DNA of 64,000 nucleotides from Azospirillum griseum (GCF_003966125.1 NZ_RXMA01000020.1:1-64000); one strand, 5' to 3'. Counted from the stretch's first letter, positions 9,383 through 18,347 are shown. Notes: generated by a model not told the origin, from the letters alone. Program-made: numbers and translations.

Positions 9383-11293
9383 TCAGAAACCAAACATATG
9401 GTCGAGGCTGAAGGCGCTGTCACCGGCAAGGCAGCCATGATAGCCGAACAGGCGGCAGGTGGTGTCGCGGATCAACACATAGGCGTGCTCGCCCGCCGCC
9501 AACCGTTCCGCCTCCGTAAACATCTCGTGATAGCGCCAATAGAGCGAGCCGCCGCAGGGGATCGCCACCTTTTTGCGCGCCACCTCATGCCCATCCCGCC
9601 GGGTCAGGACCAGGCTGGTGTCGGATTGGGCATGCCAGGGGGTGGAGGCAGGGTAGACCAGATGGCAGAGCGTGTCCCACGGCGTCGTCCCAAGGCGCAG
9701 AAACAGCCGGGTCGACAGGCCGGGCGGGCGGCCATGGTAGCTTTGCGGCTCGTCGCGGTAGACCATCGCCATGTTGAACAGGTGGCTGCCAAAGCTGGTT
9801 TCCGCCACATGGCCGGTCTTTGCGTCTTCGTAACGGAACAGCGCGTGCAGCCAGCCGTCGGCAACCGTTCCGGCTTCGAAATCATAGACCAATTCCACAT
9901 GGCCCCAGCCGCCGGGCAGGGCTTGGTCGCTCAGCAGCGCCGTGACGTCCAGCGCCACGCTGTCCGACCGTTTCAGATTGCCGAAGGCGTGCCGGGCCAG
10001 TTCGCGCCCGTCGCGGTCGTACAGCACCGCTTTGACCGGCAGTTCCGTTTGCGCCGTGCTCATCGGGGTGGGCAGCAGGATGGTGCGCCAGCGGTCCGGC
10101 GGCAGGATGGGGGCGGGCAGGATGTGGCCCTTGCCGATGGCGGTGCCGGTCAGCGCCGCCAGTTTGGGATCGGGCTTCAGGTCGGTGCGTTCGACGTTGG
10201 CGTGGGCGATGCGGCGGCGGCCATTGGTCGATACGACTTCGTAACGAGGACGGACGAAATGCTTGCCCGCCTGGATCTCGAACTGCTGCGGCCAACGCGC
10301 GTCTGGGAACAGGTCGCGGCTGTCCAGCGCGACGGTGGCGAAGGGCGCAATCTCCCGCGCGATGGTCCTCACCTCGTCCTGTCCCATCCGGTTCAGGCCG
10401 ACGGCCCCCGCCGGGATCGGCGTCGGGTGGCTGTTCTGGATCCACAGGATGACCCGCTCATCCTCGCGCGGGGCGGGCAGACCGGCGTAGCGTTCGGCGG
10501 GCCAGGCGTTGGCGTCGTGGGTGCAGGACAGCACGGTGTCGTCGTCGCCGTAGGTGTCCAGCGCGTATTTCACCACATCATGCCCGGCGGCCCCGATGAC
10601 GTGCAGGAACAGCGTGCCGCAGAAATCGCCCAGGCCCAGCTTGGCGCGCACCTGCTGGCTGTCGATCACCACCGTGCCGTCCGATGGCGGCATCGGCTCC
10701 GTCCAATCGGCGATGGGGCGGCCCTCGCCGTCGAACAGGCAGGCCCACAGCCGCGTCCCCTTGGCCCCGTAACGCGGCCAGTAGTTGGACGAGACGATGC
10801 GGGTGTGGTGGCCCGGCTCGTCGCGGAACCAGGCGAAGTTGGTCGCCCAGTTGAATTTGGACAGGTAATGGCCGGGGTCGTTCAGCATGTCTTCCGGCAC
10901 GCGCATGGCGTCCAGCGAGACCACACCGACGTCCTTCGGAATCAGATGGGCGATGTGCCCCTCGCAGCGCTGGGAATCGAAGGCGACGACGAAGACCGTG
11001 CGCGCGCCGCTGCTCGGCAAATCCGTGACCGCCTGCGCGCGGTGGCCGAACACCTCGGTTCCCACCAGCTCCACATTCTGGACATAGACCCCGGCCACCG
11101 GGATCGCCGACAGGTCGTAGAACTCGGCCAGACCGGAGAGCAGCCCCAGCGGGTCGTAGAAGGCGACCGGACCGAAGGACGCCAGCCGCGCCATCAGGAT
11201 GGCGGCCTTGGGCGCGGCCAACGGGTGGCCCACCGCTTTGAAAAAGCTGGAGCCGCCGGTCACGTTGGAAAAAGTTTCGATCCGAAGGGGCAT
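9383..11293 (-). CDS. Large conserved protein of unknown function upstream of trxB
   Basis: I do not recognise this 636-residue protein. It has no signal peptide or membrane segment. The first 130 residues look like an alpha/beta fold (FGPVAFYDPLGLLSGLAEFY, then a stretch on recognising a location or target, TVFVVAFDSQRCEGHI). The rest is rich in beta-strand patterns with many aromatic residues (YWPRYGAKGTRLW, GGWGHVELVYDF). The start was placed at the ATG at 11293: upstream codons are out of character and overlap the promoter region. Only 30 bases separate it from trxB, suggesting an operon and a possible redox link, but that is inference. Base composition matches the neighbours, so it is not a recent arrival. 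Confidence 0.75.
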   Translation of the reverse strand: MPLRIETFSNVTGGSSFFKAVGHPLAAPKAAILMARLASFGPVAFYDPLGLLSGLAEFYDLSAIPVAGVYVQNVELVGTEVFGHRAQAVTDLPSSGARTVFVVAFDSQRCEGHIAHLIPKDVGVVSLDAMRVPEDMLNDPGHYLSKFNWATNFAWFRDEPGHHTRIVSSNYWPRYGAKGTRLWACLFDGEGRPIADWTEPMPPSDGTVVIDSQQVRAKLGLGDFCGTLFLHVIGAAGHDVVKYALDTYGDDDTVLSCTHDANAWPAERYAGLPAPREDERVILWIQNSHPTPIPAGAVGLNRMGQDEVRTIAREIAPFATVALDSRDLFPDARWPQQFEIQAGKHFVRPRYEVVSTNGRRRIAHANVERTDLKPDPKLAALTGTAIGKGHILPAPILPPDRWRTILLPTPMSTAQTELPVKAVLYDRDGRELARHAFGNLKRSDSVALDVTALLSDQALPGGWGHVELVYDFEAGTVADGWLHALFRYEDAKTGHVAETSFGSHLFNMAMVYRDEPQSYHGRPPGLSTRLFLRLGTTPWDTLCHLVYPASTPWHAQSDTSLVLTRRDGHEVARKKVAIPCGGSLYWRYHEMFTEAERLAAGEHAYVLIRDTTCRLFGYHGCLAGDSAFSLDHMFGF

Positions 11294-11436
11294 TGCGACA
11301 CACGCGAAGGGAACAAACCGGGGCGCAGTTATAGCCCGTCGCCGAAAGGGGCAACAGCGATTTGTCCCAACCGGCGGAAGCGGGGCCGTGCGAAATTTTT
11401 CTGAGAATCGTTCGCACCGCTCTTGAACCCGACTGA

Positions 11437-11471
11437 GTTTCGATATATCTAAGTTTTCGTTATATCGAAAC
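11437..11471. promoter_or_regulatory. Palindromic operator upstream of padR
   Basis: Perfect 11-bp inverted arms, GTTTCGATATA and TATATCGAAAC, are separated by 13 bases and end 19 bases before the padR ATG. PadR repressors usually bind such palindromes and regulate their own gene. The left arm also contains the self-complementary GATATATC. It lies between the divergent padR and the large trxB-linked gene. Confidence 0.75.
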
Positions 11472-11490
11472 TGCATCGAAAGAGGGTTCC

Positions 11491-12135
11491 ATGCTTCGGC
11501 ACATGTTCAGCGCCTGCGGGCGTCGTTTCTCCCGTCCCGAATCCGAGGATGACGACGGGCGTGGCTTTGGCCGGGGGCGTCACGGCCATCGCGGCGGGCG
11601 CGGTGGTTTTGGCGGTCCGGGTGGTGGCCCCGGCGGTTGGGGGCCGGACGGCTTCGGCGGTCCCGAACGCGGCGAGCGGCGGGTGTTCGGCCAAGGCGAC
11701 CTGCGTCTGGTCCTGCTGTGGTTGATCGAGGAAAAGCCGCGCTCCGGCTACGACCTCATCAAATCCATCGAGGAGATGGTCAACGGGGCCTACAGCCCCA
11801 GCCCCGGCGTGATCTATCCCACCCTGACCCTGTTGGAGGAGCAGGGCCACATCCGCGTCGCGGCCACTGAGGGCAACAAGAAGCTCTATGAGTTGACCAC
11901 GGAGGGTGGCGACGCGCTGAAGGCCAGCGCCACGGCGGTGGCGGCGATCCGCGAGCGCATCGACCACGCCCGCGCCCGCCATCGCGGCGAACGCGCCCCG
12001 CAGATCGTGCGCGCCGTGCAGAATTTCAAACTGGCGCTCAGCCTGCGCCTGTCGCGCGGCGACCTGACGCCCGAACAGACGGACGCCATCGCCGCCGCCA
12101 TCGACGCCGCCGCGCTGGCGGTCGAACGGTCCTGA
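11491..12135 (+). CDS. PadR family transcriptional regulator
   Basis: This 214-residue regulator carries a PadR winged-helix domain from about residue 70 (LVLLWLIEEKPRSGYDLIKS, then SPSPGVIYPTLTLLEEQG, GNKKLYELTTEG). A helical C-terminal dimerisation part follows. The first 65 residues are unusual: low complexity, rich in Gly, Arg, His and Pro, resembling the N-terminal tails seen in some PadR-like regulators, where they may bind a metal or simply act as a linker. The palindrome at 11437-11471 is the likely self-regulatory site. The DUF2218 gene follows 55 bases downstream, a pairing often found with PadR regulators, and is presumably co-regulated. Confidence 0.9.
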   Translation: MLRHMFSACGRRFSRPESEDDDGRGFGRGRHGHRGGRGGFGGPGGGPGGWGPDGFGGPERGERRVFGQGDLRLVLLWLIEEKPRSGYDLIKSIEEMVNGAYSPSPGVIYPTLTLLEEQGHIRVAATEGNKKLYELTTEGGDALKASATAVAAIRERIDHARARHRGERAPQIVRAVQNFKLALSLRLSRGDLTPEQTDAIAAAIDAAALAVERS

Positions 12136-12190
12136 CCCGGCCCGTCACCGCGCCAACATCCCATCATCTCAAAACAGGAGAGACGCCATC

Positions 12191-12481
12191 ATGGCCCAAT
12201 CGACCACCCGCGTGGCCACGACCAACGCCCAACGCTATCTGACGCAACTGTGCAAGCATTGGGGCCACAAATTCGCCGTGACCCACGGCGACGGCCGGGG
12301 TGAAATTCCCTTCGGCGAGGACCGCTTTTGTCGTCTGGCCGCCGACGCCGACGGGCTGGACATCACGGTGGAGGCCCCGGCCGACACGCTGCCCCGCTTG
12401 CAGGGCGTGGTTTTCGACCATCTGAAGCGCTTCGCCTTCCGCGAAGAGCTGGGGGAACCGGTGTGGACCGTGTCGGCGTGA
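12191..12481 (+). CDS. DUF2218 domain protein
   Basis: This small 96-residue protein fits the DUF2218 family: an N-terminal helix with RVATTNAQRYLTQLCKHWGH, then an alternating strand pattern and a C-terminal DHLKRFAFRE. In other bacteria the domain occurs alone or fused to siderophore-interacting proteins, which hints at iron or redox metabolism, though its function is not established. It follows padR and has an AGGAGAG ribosome site. Confidence 0.85.
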   Translation: MAQSTTRVATTNAQRYLTQLCKHWGHKFAVTHGDGRGEIPFGEDRFCRLAADADGLDITVEAPADTLPRLQGVVFDHLKRFAFREELGEPVWTVSA

Positions 12482-12541
12482 CACGGGCGGAGCGGAGGGA
12501 GGCCCTGTACCGGCAAGCGGTGAAGGGCCTTCCCGCCGAAC

Positions 12542-13174
12542 TCAATAGCCCTTCTGCTCGGCCCCGAACACCTTCTTGGCCCACACGCCCACGCGGTGCC
12601 GCCACTGCTCGTGCCAGATGTAGACGCTGCCCTTGACCCAGTTCATTTGGATGGCGCGGCGCTGGCCTTCGAACGGGTAATGGCCGTGCCAGGACGTGTC
12701 GCTGCGGCGGAAGCACATCAGCGTGCCTTCCTCCGGCGGCACTTCGGCGGCGTAATCCTCCAGGTCCTGCGACCGCAGGATGCGCAGGCGTCCGCCGGTC
12801 GCCTCCCAGGGCGGGTTCATGTAGATCAGCACGGTGATGATCTTGCTGGCCGAATCCGGGTGGATCTTGCCGTCGGTCGGGCGGCACATGCCGCGCGCGG
12901 TGAACATGGTCGGGTAGCCCGACAGGTCGATGTCGAACTTGTCGGAGAAGGCCTTGCAGACCGCCGGACCCTTCAGCTCCTCGATCAGCGCGTCAAAGGT
13001 CGGCCCCTGCGGGAAGACGCCCAGCGGTACGGAGCCGGGTTTGTCCACCTTGGGGTAATCCCGGTGCAGCGCTTCCAGATGCTCTTTCTTCACGAAACCC
13101 GGAACGCACAGGAAGTCATACGGGTCGTGTTGCAGGGGGGTGGCGCGGAACTTGTCCAGATCAAGCATGGACAT
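12542..13174 (-). CDS. 2-oxoglutarate/Fe(II)-dependent oxygenase
   Basis: This 210-residue double-stranded beta-helix dioxygenase has an HxD iron motif at H105/D107 (HPDSASK), a distal histidine in the SWHGHYP stretch around residues 163-165, and the oxoglutarate-binding arginine at RRAIQMNW. It resembles the 2OG-FeII_Oxy_3 (prolyl-hydroxylase-like) group. The substrate is unknown; small soluble members act on proteins or on sugars and lipids. The ATG at 13174 has GGAGA upstream; the longer reading frame is less likely. The next gene upstream on the same strand is a second, distinct oxygenase. Confidence 0.85.
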   Translation of the reverse strand: MSMLDLDKFRATPLQHDPYDFLCVPGFVKKEHLEALHRDYPKVDKPGSVPLGVFPQGPTFDALIEELKGPAVCKAFSDKFDIDLSGYPTMFTARGMCRPTDGKIHPDSASKIITVLIYMNPPWEATGGRLRILRSQDLEDYAAEVPPEEGTLMCFRRSDTSWHGHYPFEGQRRAIQMNWVKGSVYIWHEQWRHRVGVWAKKVFGAEQKGY

Positions 13175-13245
13175 CGACGGTGTCTCCAGGCGGGGCGCGG
13201 CGGGTGCGCCGTCGGTCAACGGCGCTCATCCGGTCACGGGTTAAA

Positions 13246-13905
13246 TCACGCAATGGGGTGGTCGGGGAAGCACAGCTCGTGGCGCGCCCGCCATTCCGAC
13301 GACACATAGTTCACGATGATCGATTTGCGAACGCCGTTGATCGGGCGCTTGGCAAAGCCGTGCCAGGTGTTGGAACCGGGGATGAAGATCAGCCCCTCGT
13401 TGAAGGCGTAGGGGGCGCGGGCGACGATGGTCTTGCTGTCGTCCAGCACGTCGGTTCCCCAATCCTCGCAGCCCGGCCCCTTCGACAGATAAATCAGCAT
13501 GGTGAATTTCTTCACGCCGATGTCGGTGTGCGGTTCCAGCCAAAAGCCATCGGTGTCCTGGCAATATTCGATGCGCAGGTTGGTGCCGGTCAGATCGACG
13601 TCGCAGGTCTTTTGAATGGCGTCGGTGACGGCCGTGCTCTGGAAGGCCTGGGCGACCTCTTCGCACACCGGATGCTGCGCCCTGTTTTCCACGCCGAAAT
13701 AGGTGCGCGACGCGTTGTTCGTCTCGCGCTTGCCGTAGGTGTCGGACACCGGCGGCGGTCCCCAGGGCAGGGCGGCGATGGCGTCGGCGCTGTCGTCGGG
13801 CAGGGCGTCGGACAACAGCCAGTGCCGGTAGGGCTGCGCGGCGGCCCGGCTGCGGTCCAGGCAGCGCAGGAAGCTCTGGGAAACGGCGGCGGCGGGCGAG
13901 GTCAT
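13246..13905 (-). CDS. 2-oxoglutarate/Fe(II)-dependent oxygenase
   Basis: This 219-residue protein also belongs to the 2OG-Fe(II) oxygenase fold. The ligands are H126 and D128 (EPHTDIG), H182 (NTWHGF) and R193 (GVRKSIIVNY). It shares little sequence with its downstream neighbour, so the pair is not a fresh duplication. The start at 13905 was taken because the preceding residues of the longer frame overlap a probable leader. It ends 71 bases before the neighbouring oxygenase gene and follows the ELM1-like gene on the same strand, so all three may form one transcript. The substrate is unknown. Confidence 0.85.
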   Translation of the reverse strand: MTSPAAAVSQSFLRCLDRSRAAAQPYRHWLLSDALPDDSADAIAALPWGPPPVSDTYGKRETNNASRTYFGVENRAQHPVCEEVAQAFQSTAVTDAIQKTCDVDLTGTNLRIEYCQDTDGFWLEPHTDIGVKKFTMLIYLSKGPGCEDWGTDVLDDSKTIVARAPYAFNEGLIFIPGSNTWHGFAKRPINGVRKSIIVNYVSSEWRARHELCFPDHPIA

Positions 13906-14073
13906 CGGTCGGTCATCCGGGGTGGAATGGAAAAACGGAGGTGTTCCGCCGCGTTTATGGCACGCGCGCGGCGGCAGAAAAGCGGAAAACTGGTCATACC
14001 AGGGGATGCGCCGATTGGTCGCGCCCACCCCGCCATCCATTCCGCCATCCGCCCCGTCCCTGGCGGAACCCCG

Positions 14074-15054
14074 TCAGCCGTGATGGTGGCGCGCCCGGTG
14101 GGCGGCCAGCCGGTGGCGCAGATCCTCGGCCACCCGCTGGGTGTCGTCGAGCAGCGGGTGATCCCAGCGGTCCAGCGCGCCGTCGAACCGGCGGGTGATG
14201 CCGTCCTGATACAGCCCGTCGTGGAAGGCGCGGAATTTCGGCGACCCGCCTTCCAGTTCAATGACGTAGGTCGGTTTGCCGGTGGAGCAGGCCTCCGACG
14301 TCATCGACACGCTGTCGCAGGTGACGACCACGGCGTCGGCCAGCCCGAGATAGCCGAAATAGGGATTCTCGCCGCTGCCGTCCCACACCTCCGCCGCCAG
14401 ACCGGACAGGCGTTCGCGCAGGATCGCTTCGTTCGCCGCCCCGGTGCGGCGCGACGGCGTCACCATCAGCCCGGCCCCGTGGCTGCGGGCCAGCGCGGCC
14501 AACTGGTCGGCCACCCGCGCGGTGATCTCCGGGGTCAGCCGGTAGACGCCGTTGTCGCCGCCGATCAGCACGGCGATTCGCGGGCTGGGCAGATGGGCCA
14601 GACGCGGGGCGAATCGCGCCGCCGCGTCGGCCAGGATGGCGGGCGTGACCCGGTGCAGCGCGCCGCGCGTCACCAGCACGTTGTCGCCGCGCAGCTTGTC
14701 GTGGCGCGGCACGACCACCAGATCGAAATGACGCGGCGCGATCTGCGGATCCTGGATCTGCACGGTGAAGGTCCTGCCGCGCGATTGCTCGCGCACCGCC
14801 AGCGACGCGGCGATGCTCTGCCGCCCGGTGCCGATCAGCAGGTCGGGCCAGGGCGCGCGGATCGGGTCGCCCTTGGGACCGGCGGCAAAGCGGTTGCCGA
14901 CGCGCAGATAGGGGCTGAGCTGCCGCCAGGGGCTGCGCAGGGCCACGCGCTTGATGACCGGCGTCAGGCCCAGGGCTTCGGCCAGGCCGATGCACTGGTT
15001 TTCCATGCCGGGTTTGCCATCGGAAACCACCCAGCAGGTGAGGTGTTGCATCAT
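14074..15054 (-). CDS. ELM1/GtrOC1-family protein (mitochondrial-fission ELM1-like)
   Basis: This 326-residue protein belongs to the ELM1-like family (COG3660). Recognisable features are the N-terminal WVVSDGKPGMENQCIGLAEA, the central IGTGRQSIAASLAVR and the C-terminal VTCDSVSMTSEACSTGKPTY. The fold is that of a GT-B glycosyltransferase. In plants the relative takes part in mitochondrial division; in alphaproteobacteria the role is not settled and may lie in the cell envelope. Either of two adjacent ATG codons (15054, 15051) may be used. It sits upstream of two 2OG oxygenases on the same strand. Confidence 0.88.
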   Translation of the reverse strand: MMQHLTCWVVSDGKPGMENQCIGLAEALGLTPVIKRVALRSPWRQLSPYLRVGNRFAAGPKGDPIRAPWPDLLIGTGRQSIAASLAVREQSRGRTFTVQIQDPQIAPRHFDLVVVPRHDKLRGDNVLVTRGALHRVTPAILADAAARFAPRLAHLPSPRIAVLIGGDNGVYRLTPEITARVADQLAALARSHGAGLMVTPSRRTGAANEAILRERLSGLAAEVWDGSGENPYFGYLGLADAVVVTCDSVSMTSEACSTGKPTYVIELEGGSPKFRAFHDGLYQDGITRRFDGALDRWDHPLLDDTQRVAEDLRHRLAAHRARHHHG

Positions 15055-15203
15055 GTCTCGGGCTGTCGGTGGGGAAAGGGCGGGGAGCGATTGCGGGGGG
15101 AAAGGGCCGGGTTCGGCTCTTGTCAGGGTTTGGGTCTTGGCGTAGACACGATCACTGTGTAATATCCTTTCTCCAAATCACCCCTGGAGCGACCGACTCA
15201 ACC

Positions 15204-15734
15204 ATGCGGCGGGTTAAACTCGACCGAATTGACCGGCGGATTCTGCGCGATCTGCAGAACGACGGTCGGATGACCAACGTGGAGCTTGCCCGGCGTGCCG
15301 GCATCTCCGCGCCTCCCTGCCTGCGTCGCGTTCGCGCGTTGGAAGAGGCTGGATTCATCCGTGGCTATCACGCGGACGTCAACCCCGACGCGCTCGGGTT
15401 CGGCGTCACCGTGTTCGCCCAGGTGGGCTTGAGCAGTCAGGCCGAAGCCGACCTAAAGAAGTTTGAGGATCTCGTCAACAGCTGGCCGCTGGTGCGTGAA
15501 TGCAACATGCTGGCGGGCGAGTATGACTTTGTCCTGAAGATCGTGGCGGAGGACTGGGACGATTACCAGCGCTTCCTGACCACGAAGCTGACGGCGGCCC
15601 CGAACGTGGCCCATGTGAAATCGGCGCTGTCGATTCGCACATCCAAGCACACGCCCGGCGTGCCGATCGACGTCGATTCGCCCGACATCCCCGATGGGAG
15701 CGAGGACGACGAGGACGATTACGCCGACGAGTGA
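15204..15734 (+). CDS. Lrp/AsnC family transcriptional regulator
   Basis: This 176-residue regulator has an AsnC-type helix-turn-helix at residues 4-60 (LDRIDRRILRDLQNDGRMTN, then LARRAGISAPPCLRRVRALE) and a C-terminal RAM ligand-sensing domain (VRECNMLAGEYDFVLKIVAED). The last 20 residues form an unusually acidic tail rich in Asp and Glu, an extension beyond the usual 150-160 residues. Such regulators typically sense amino acids and form octamers. The ATG at 15204 starts a canonical N-terminus. A strong terminator follows. Confidence 0.93.
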   Translation: MRRVKLDRIDRRILRDLQNDGRMTNVELARRAGISAPPCLRRVRALEEAGFIRGYHADVNPDALGFGVTVFAQVGLSSQAEADLKKFEDLVNSWPLVRECNMLAGEYDFVLKIVAEDWDDYQRFLTTKLTAAPNVAHVKSALSIRTSKHTPGVPIDVDSPDIPDGSEDDEDDYADE

Positions 15735-15774
15735 CCCCTCGTTCGCGTGATCGGCCCGCGTGACCCGGTTCCGA

Positions 15775-15823
15775 ACGCCCGCGCCCGCCCTGATTCGTTC
15801 AGGGCGGGCGCGGGCGTTTCGTT
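15775..15823. terminator. Strong terminator between Lrp gene and chrA
   Basis: A perfect 19-bp GC-rich stem (ACGCCCGCGCCCGCCCTGA and its complement) with a 5-base loop is followed by TTTCGTTG. It stands between two converging genes. Confidence 0.88.
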
Positions 15824-15860
15824 GTCATGAGGGCAGTGTCTGGGCAAGGGCGTTGGGGGG

Positions 15861-17159
15861 TTACAGCAGGCCGGGCAGCAGCAGCGCGCGGGTCAGACCG
15901 ACGCCCGCCCCGGCCAGGACCACCCAATGAATGGCCAGCTTCCAGCGGGTCAGCGCCAGCAGCGCCGCCGCCGCCAACCCCCAGGCCAGCGGGTCGGGAC
16001 GTCCGTCGGGCAGCAGCACCGCCGCGCCCAGATAGACGCCCAGATTCAGGATGACGCCGACCACCGCCGCCGCGATGGCCCCCAGCGCCCCCGCCGCCGC
16101 GCGGTTGCGGATCAGGCGTTCGACGTACGGGGCACCGGCGAAGATGAACAGGAAGCAGGGCAGGAAGGTGACGTGCGTGGTCAGCGCCGCCGCCAGCGTG
16201 CCCGCCAGCGCGGGCGACAGCGCGCCCGGATGGTTCCAGCCCGCGAAGAAGCCGACATATTGCGTGACCAGGATCAGCGGCCCCGGCGTGGTTTCGGCCA
16301 GCGCCAGCCCGTCCACCATCTCGCGCGGGGTCAGCCAGCCATAGACCTCCACCGCCTGCTGCGCGATGTAGGGCAACACGGCGTAGGCCCCGCCGAAGGT
16401 GACGAAGGCCGCCTTGGTGAACAGCGCCGCCACCCCCAGCCAGGGATCGCGTCCCAGCGTCAGCAGCGCCGCCGCCACCGGGATGAGCCACAGCGCGGCG
16501 CAGATCAGCAGCAGGCGCAGCAGCCGCGCCGCGCCCGGCGGGGTGTCGCCCGTCAGGTGGCGGTCATCGGGCGGGTGGGGGTGGGTGAACCAGTGCCGTC
16601 CGCGCGTCGCCGCCACCGCGCCGACCAGCCCCGCCGCGCCGATCACCAGCGGAAAGGGCAGATGCAACGCGGCCAGCGCCAGGAAGGCCACCGCCGCCAG
16701 CGCCACCCCCGGTGCGCCGGTCAGCGTCCGGCGGCCCATGCGCCACACCGCCGCCAGCACGATGGCGACCACCACCGGCTTGATCCCGTCGAACACCGCG
16801 CCGACCAGACCGGCGTCGCCGTGCGCGGCGGCCAGCCAGGAGAGCAGCAGCAGCAGCAGCGTGCCGGGCAGCACGAACAGCCCGCCCGCGACCAGCCCAC
16901 CGCGCACCCCGTGCAGCCGCCAGCCGACATAGGTGGCCAGTTGCTGCGCCTCCGGCCCCGGCAGCAGCATGCAGAAATTCAGCGCGTGCAGAAAGCGCGT
17001 CTGGTCGATCCAGCCGCGCCGGTCCACCAGCTCGCTCTGCATCATCGCGATTTGCCCGGCGGGGCCGCCGAAGCTGGTCAGCCCCAGGCGCAGCCAATAG
17101 AGGCAGAACGCGCCGAAGGGCGGTGGGGCTGACATGGGGGGAGGGTGGGGCTGGGTCAT
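15861..17159 (-). CDS. chrA: Chromate efflux transporter, long-chain ChrA
   Basis: This 432-residue integral membrane protein with two homologous CHR domains is the bidomain form of the CHR family, which exports chromate by proton motive force. The first domain opens with WLRLGLTSFGGPAGQIAMM and contains the LLPGPEAQQLATYVGW motif. The second repeats the pattern with FTKAAFVTFGGAYAVLPYI and LALAETTPGPLILVTQYVGF. About ten membrane helices are visible. The ATG at 17159 was chosen over an upstream start, which would add an arginine-rich leader. Family annotation as chromate transporter is firm; the physiological substrate could be another oxyanion. Confidence 0.93.
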   Translation of the reverse strand: MTQPHPPPMSAPPPFGAFCLYWLRLGLTSFGGPAGQIAMMQSELVDRRGWIDQTRFLHALNFCMLLPGPEAQQLATYVGWRLHGVRGGLVAGGLFVLPGTLLLLLLSWLAAAHGDAGLVGAVFDGIKPVVVAIVLAAVWRMGRRTLTGAPGVALAAVAFLALAALHLPFPLVIGAAGLVGAVAATRGRHWFTHPHPPDDRHLTGDTPPGAARLLRLLLICAALWLIPVAAALLTLGRDPWLGVAALFTKAAFVTFGGAYAVLPYIAQQAVEVYGWLTPREMVDGLALAETTPGPLILVTQYVGFFAGWNHPGALSPALAGTLAAALTTHVTFLPCFLFIFAGAPYVERLIRNRAAAGALGAIAAAVVGVILNLGVYLGAAVLLPDGRPDPLAWGLAAAALLALTRWKLAIHWVVLAGAGVGLTRALLLPGLL

Positions 17160-17369
17160 GGCCCCAGCCTTACCACAACCGGGTTGCGGCCACAGCCGGT
17201 TCCGTCCGTTGGCCCTCGTCATGCGAAAGGCCCTCTTCATGCGAAAGACGGAGACGCGCAGGGCGGGGTTGGCCGTTTGCAAGGGGTGTTTTCCGTCAAC
17301 GGGATGCTACTATCCGTGCCGGGTGCACCGCCGCAGGCTGGTGGTGCGGCGCAGCGGGGATGAGTGAGG

Positions 17370-18323
17370 ATGATGGCATCAGCGTTTCGCCGGACGGCGA
17401 CGGGGGCTTTCCGCCGGTCGGCGGCGGTCGGCGTTCTGTTTGGCGCGGCGGTGGCCCTTGCGGCGGCGCTGCCAGCCCCGGCAACGGCCGCGCCGGGGGT
17501 GCACGCCGAAGAGATCGTGCGCTTTCCCTCGCAGGACGGCGACCTGACCGGCGGTGCGCCGACGATTCTGACCGGGCGTCTGCTGCGCCCGGCGGGCAAC
17601 GGGCCGCACCCGTCGGTGGTGTTGCTGCATGGCTGCGGTGGTCTTTACGCCAAAAGCACCGGGCGGGTGGCTGCGCGCCATGTCTGGTGGGCGACGATGC
17701 TCCAGCAGCAGGGCTACGCCGTGCTGATGGTGGACAGTTTCGGCCCGCGCGGCGTCACCGACGTCTGTTCCGGCCCGTTGAAGGACCGCCCGGTGCGGTC
17801 GGGCATGGAGCGCAAGCGCGACGCCTGGGCCGCGCTGACCTATCTGCGCGGCCGTCCCGAGGTGGACCGCGAGCGCATCGCCCTGATGGGCTGGTCGCAG
17901 GGCGGTGGGACCGTGCTGTCGGCCTTTGGCGCGGGGCAGGATGGCCCGGCGGGCAAGGAGGGGGGTGGCTACCGCGCCGCCATCGCCTTCTACCCCGGCT
18001 GCAAATCGCCGCTGAAGAACGAGGATTGGCAGCCCGACGGGCCGCTGTTGCTGCTGGTCGGTGAAAAGGACGATTGGACTCCGATCCAACCCTGTCTGGA
18101 TCTGGTCAAGCGCGACGGGGTGAAGGAGCGGACGGAACTGGTCGTCTACCCCAACGCCTATCACGGCTTTGACGCGCCCGACGCGCCGGTGCGCAAGCGC
18201 AAGAACCTCGCCACCGCCCCGACCGGGACCGCCCATGTCGGGACCGACGAGGAGGCCCGACAGGATTCCATCGGGCGCGTGCGCGTCTTCCTGCAGGAGC
18301 AGTTGAAGGGCGGGCGGGGGTAA
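17370..18323 (+). CDS. Secreted dienelactone-hydrolase-like alpha/beta hydrolase
   Basis: This 317-residue alpha/beta hydrolase has an N-terminal signal peptide (hydrophobic stretch ending in ATAA near residue 43). The nucleophile elbow is GWSQGG. The acid is in GEKDDW and the histidine in AYHGFD, the order of the dienelactone-hydrolase family. An oxyanion-hole segment LLHGCGG lies just before the first strand-helix unit. Periplasmic localisation is inferred; the substrate is unknown. Several nearby start codons exist (GTG 17364, ATG 17370, ATG 17373); the ATG at 17370 fits the GGGGA upstream. Confidence 0.87.
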   Translation: MMASAFRRTATGAFRRSAAVGVLFGAAVALAAALPAPATAAPGVHAEEIVRFPSQDGDLTGGAPTILTGRLLRPAGNGPHPSVVLLHGCGGLYAKSTGRVAARHVWWATMLQQQGYAVLMVDSFGPRGVTDVCSGPLKDRPVRSGMERKRDAWAALTYLRGRPEVDRERIALMGWSQGGGTVLSAFGAGQDGPAGKEGGGYRAAIAFYPGCKSPLKNEDWQPDGPLLLLVGEKDDWTPIQPCLDLVKRDGVKERTELVVYPNAYHGFDAPDAPVRKRKNLATAPTGTAHVGTDEEARQDSIGRVRVFLQEQLKGGRG

Positions 18324-18347
18324 ACACCAGCGCCGTTGCCGCGCCCG

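Noticed and set aside
8399..11404. A 1001-codon open frame opposite trxB and the large unknown gene
   Set aside because: It mirrors the codon pattern of the minus-strand genes, is rich in His/Arg/Gln/Gly without family features, and runs across two real genes and their gap.
15861..17159. chrA as evidence of an acquired metal-resistance island
   Set aside because: Composition matches its neighbours, and no chrB or mobile genes accompany it.
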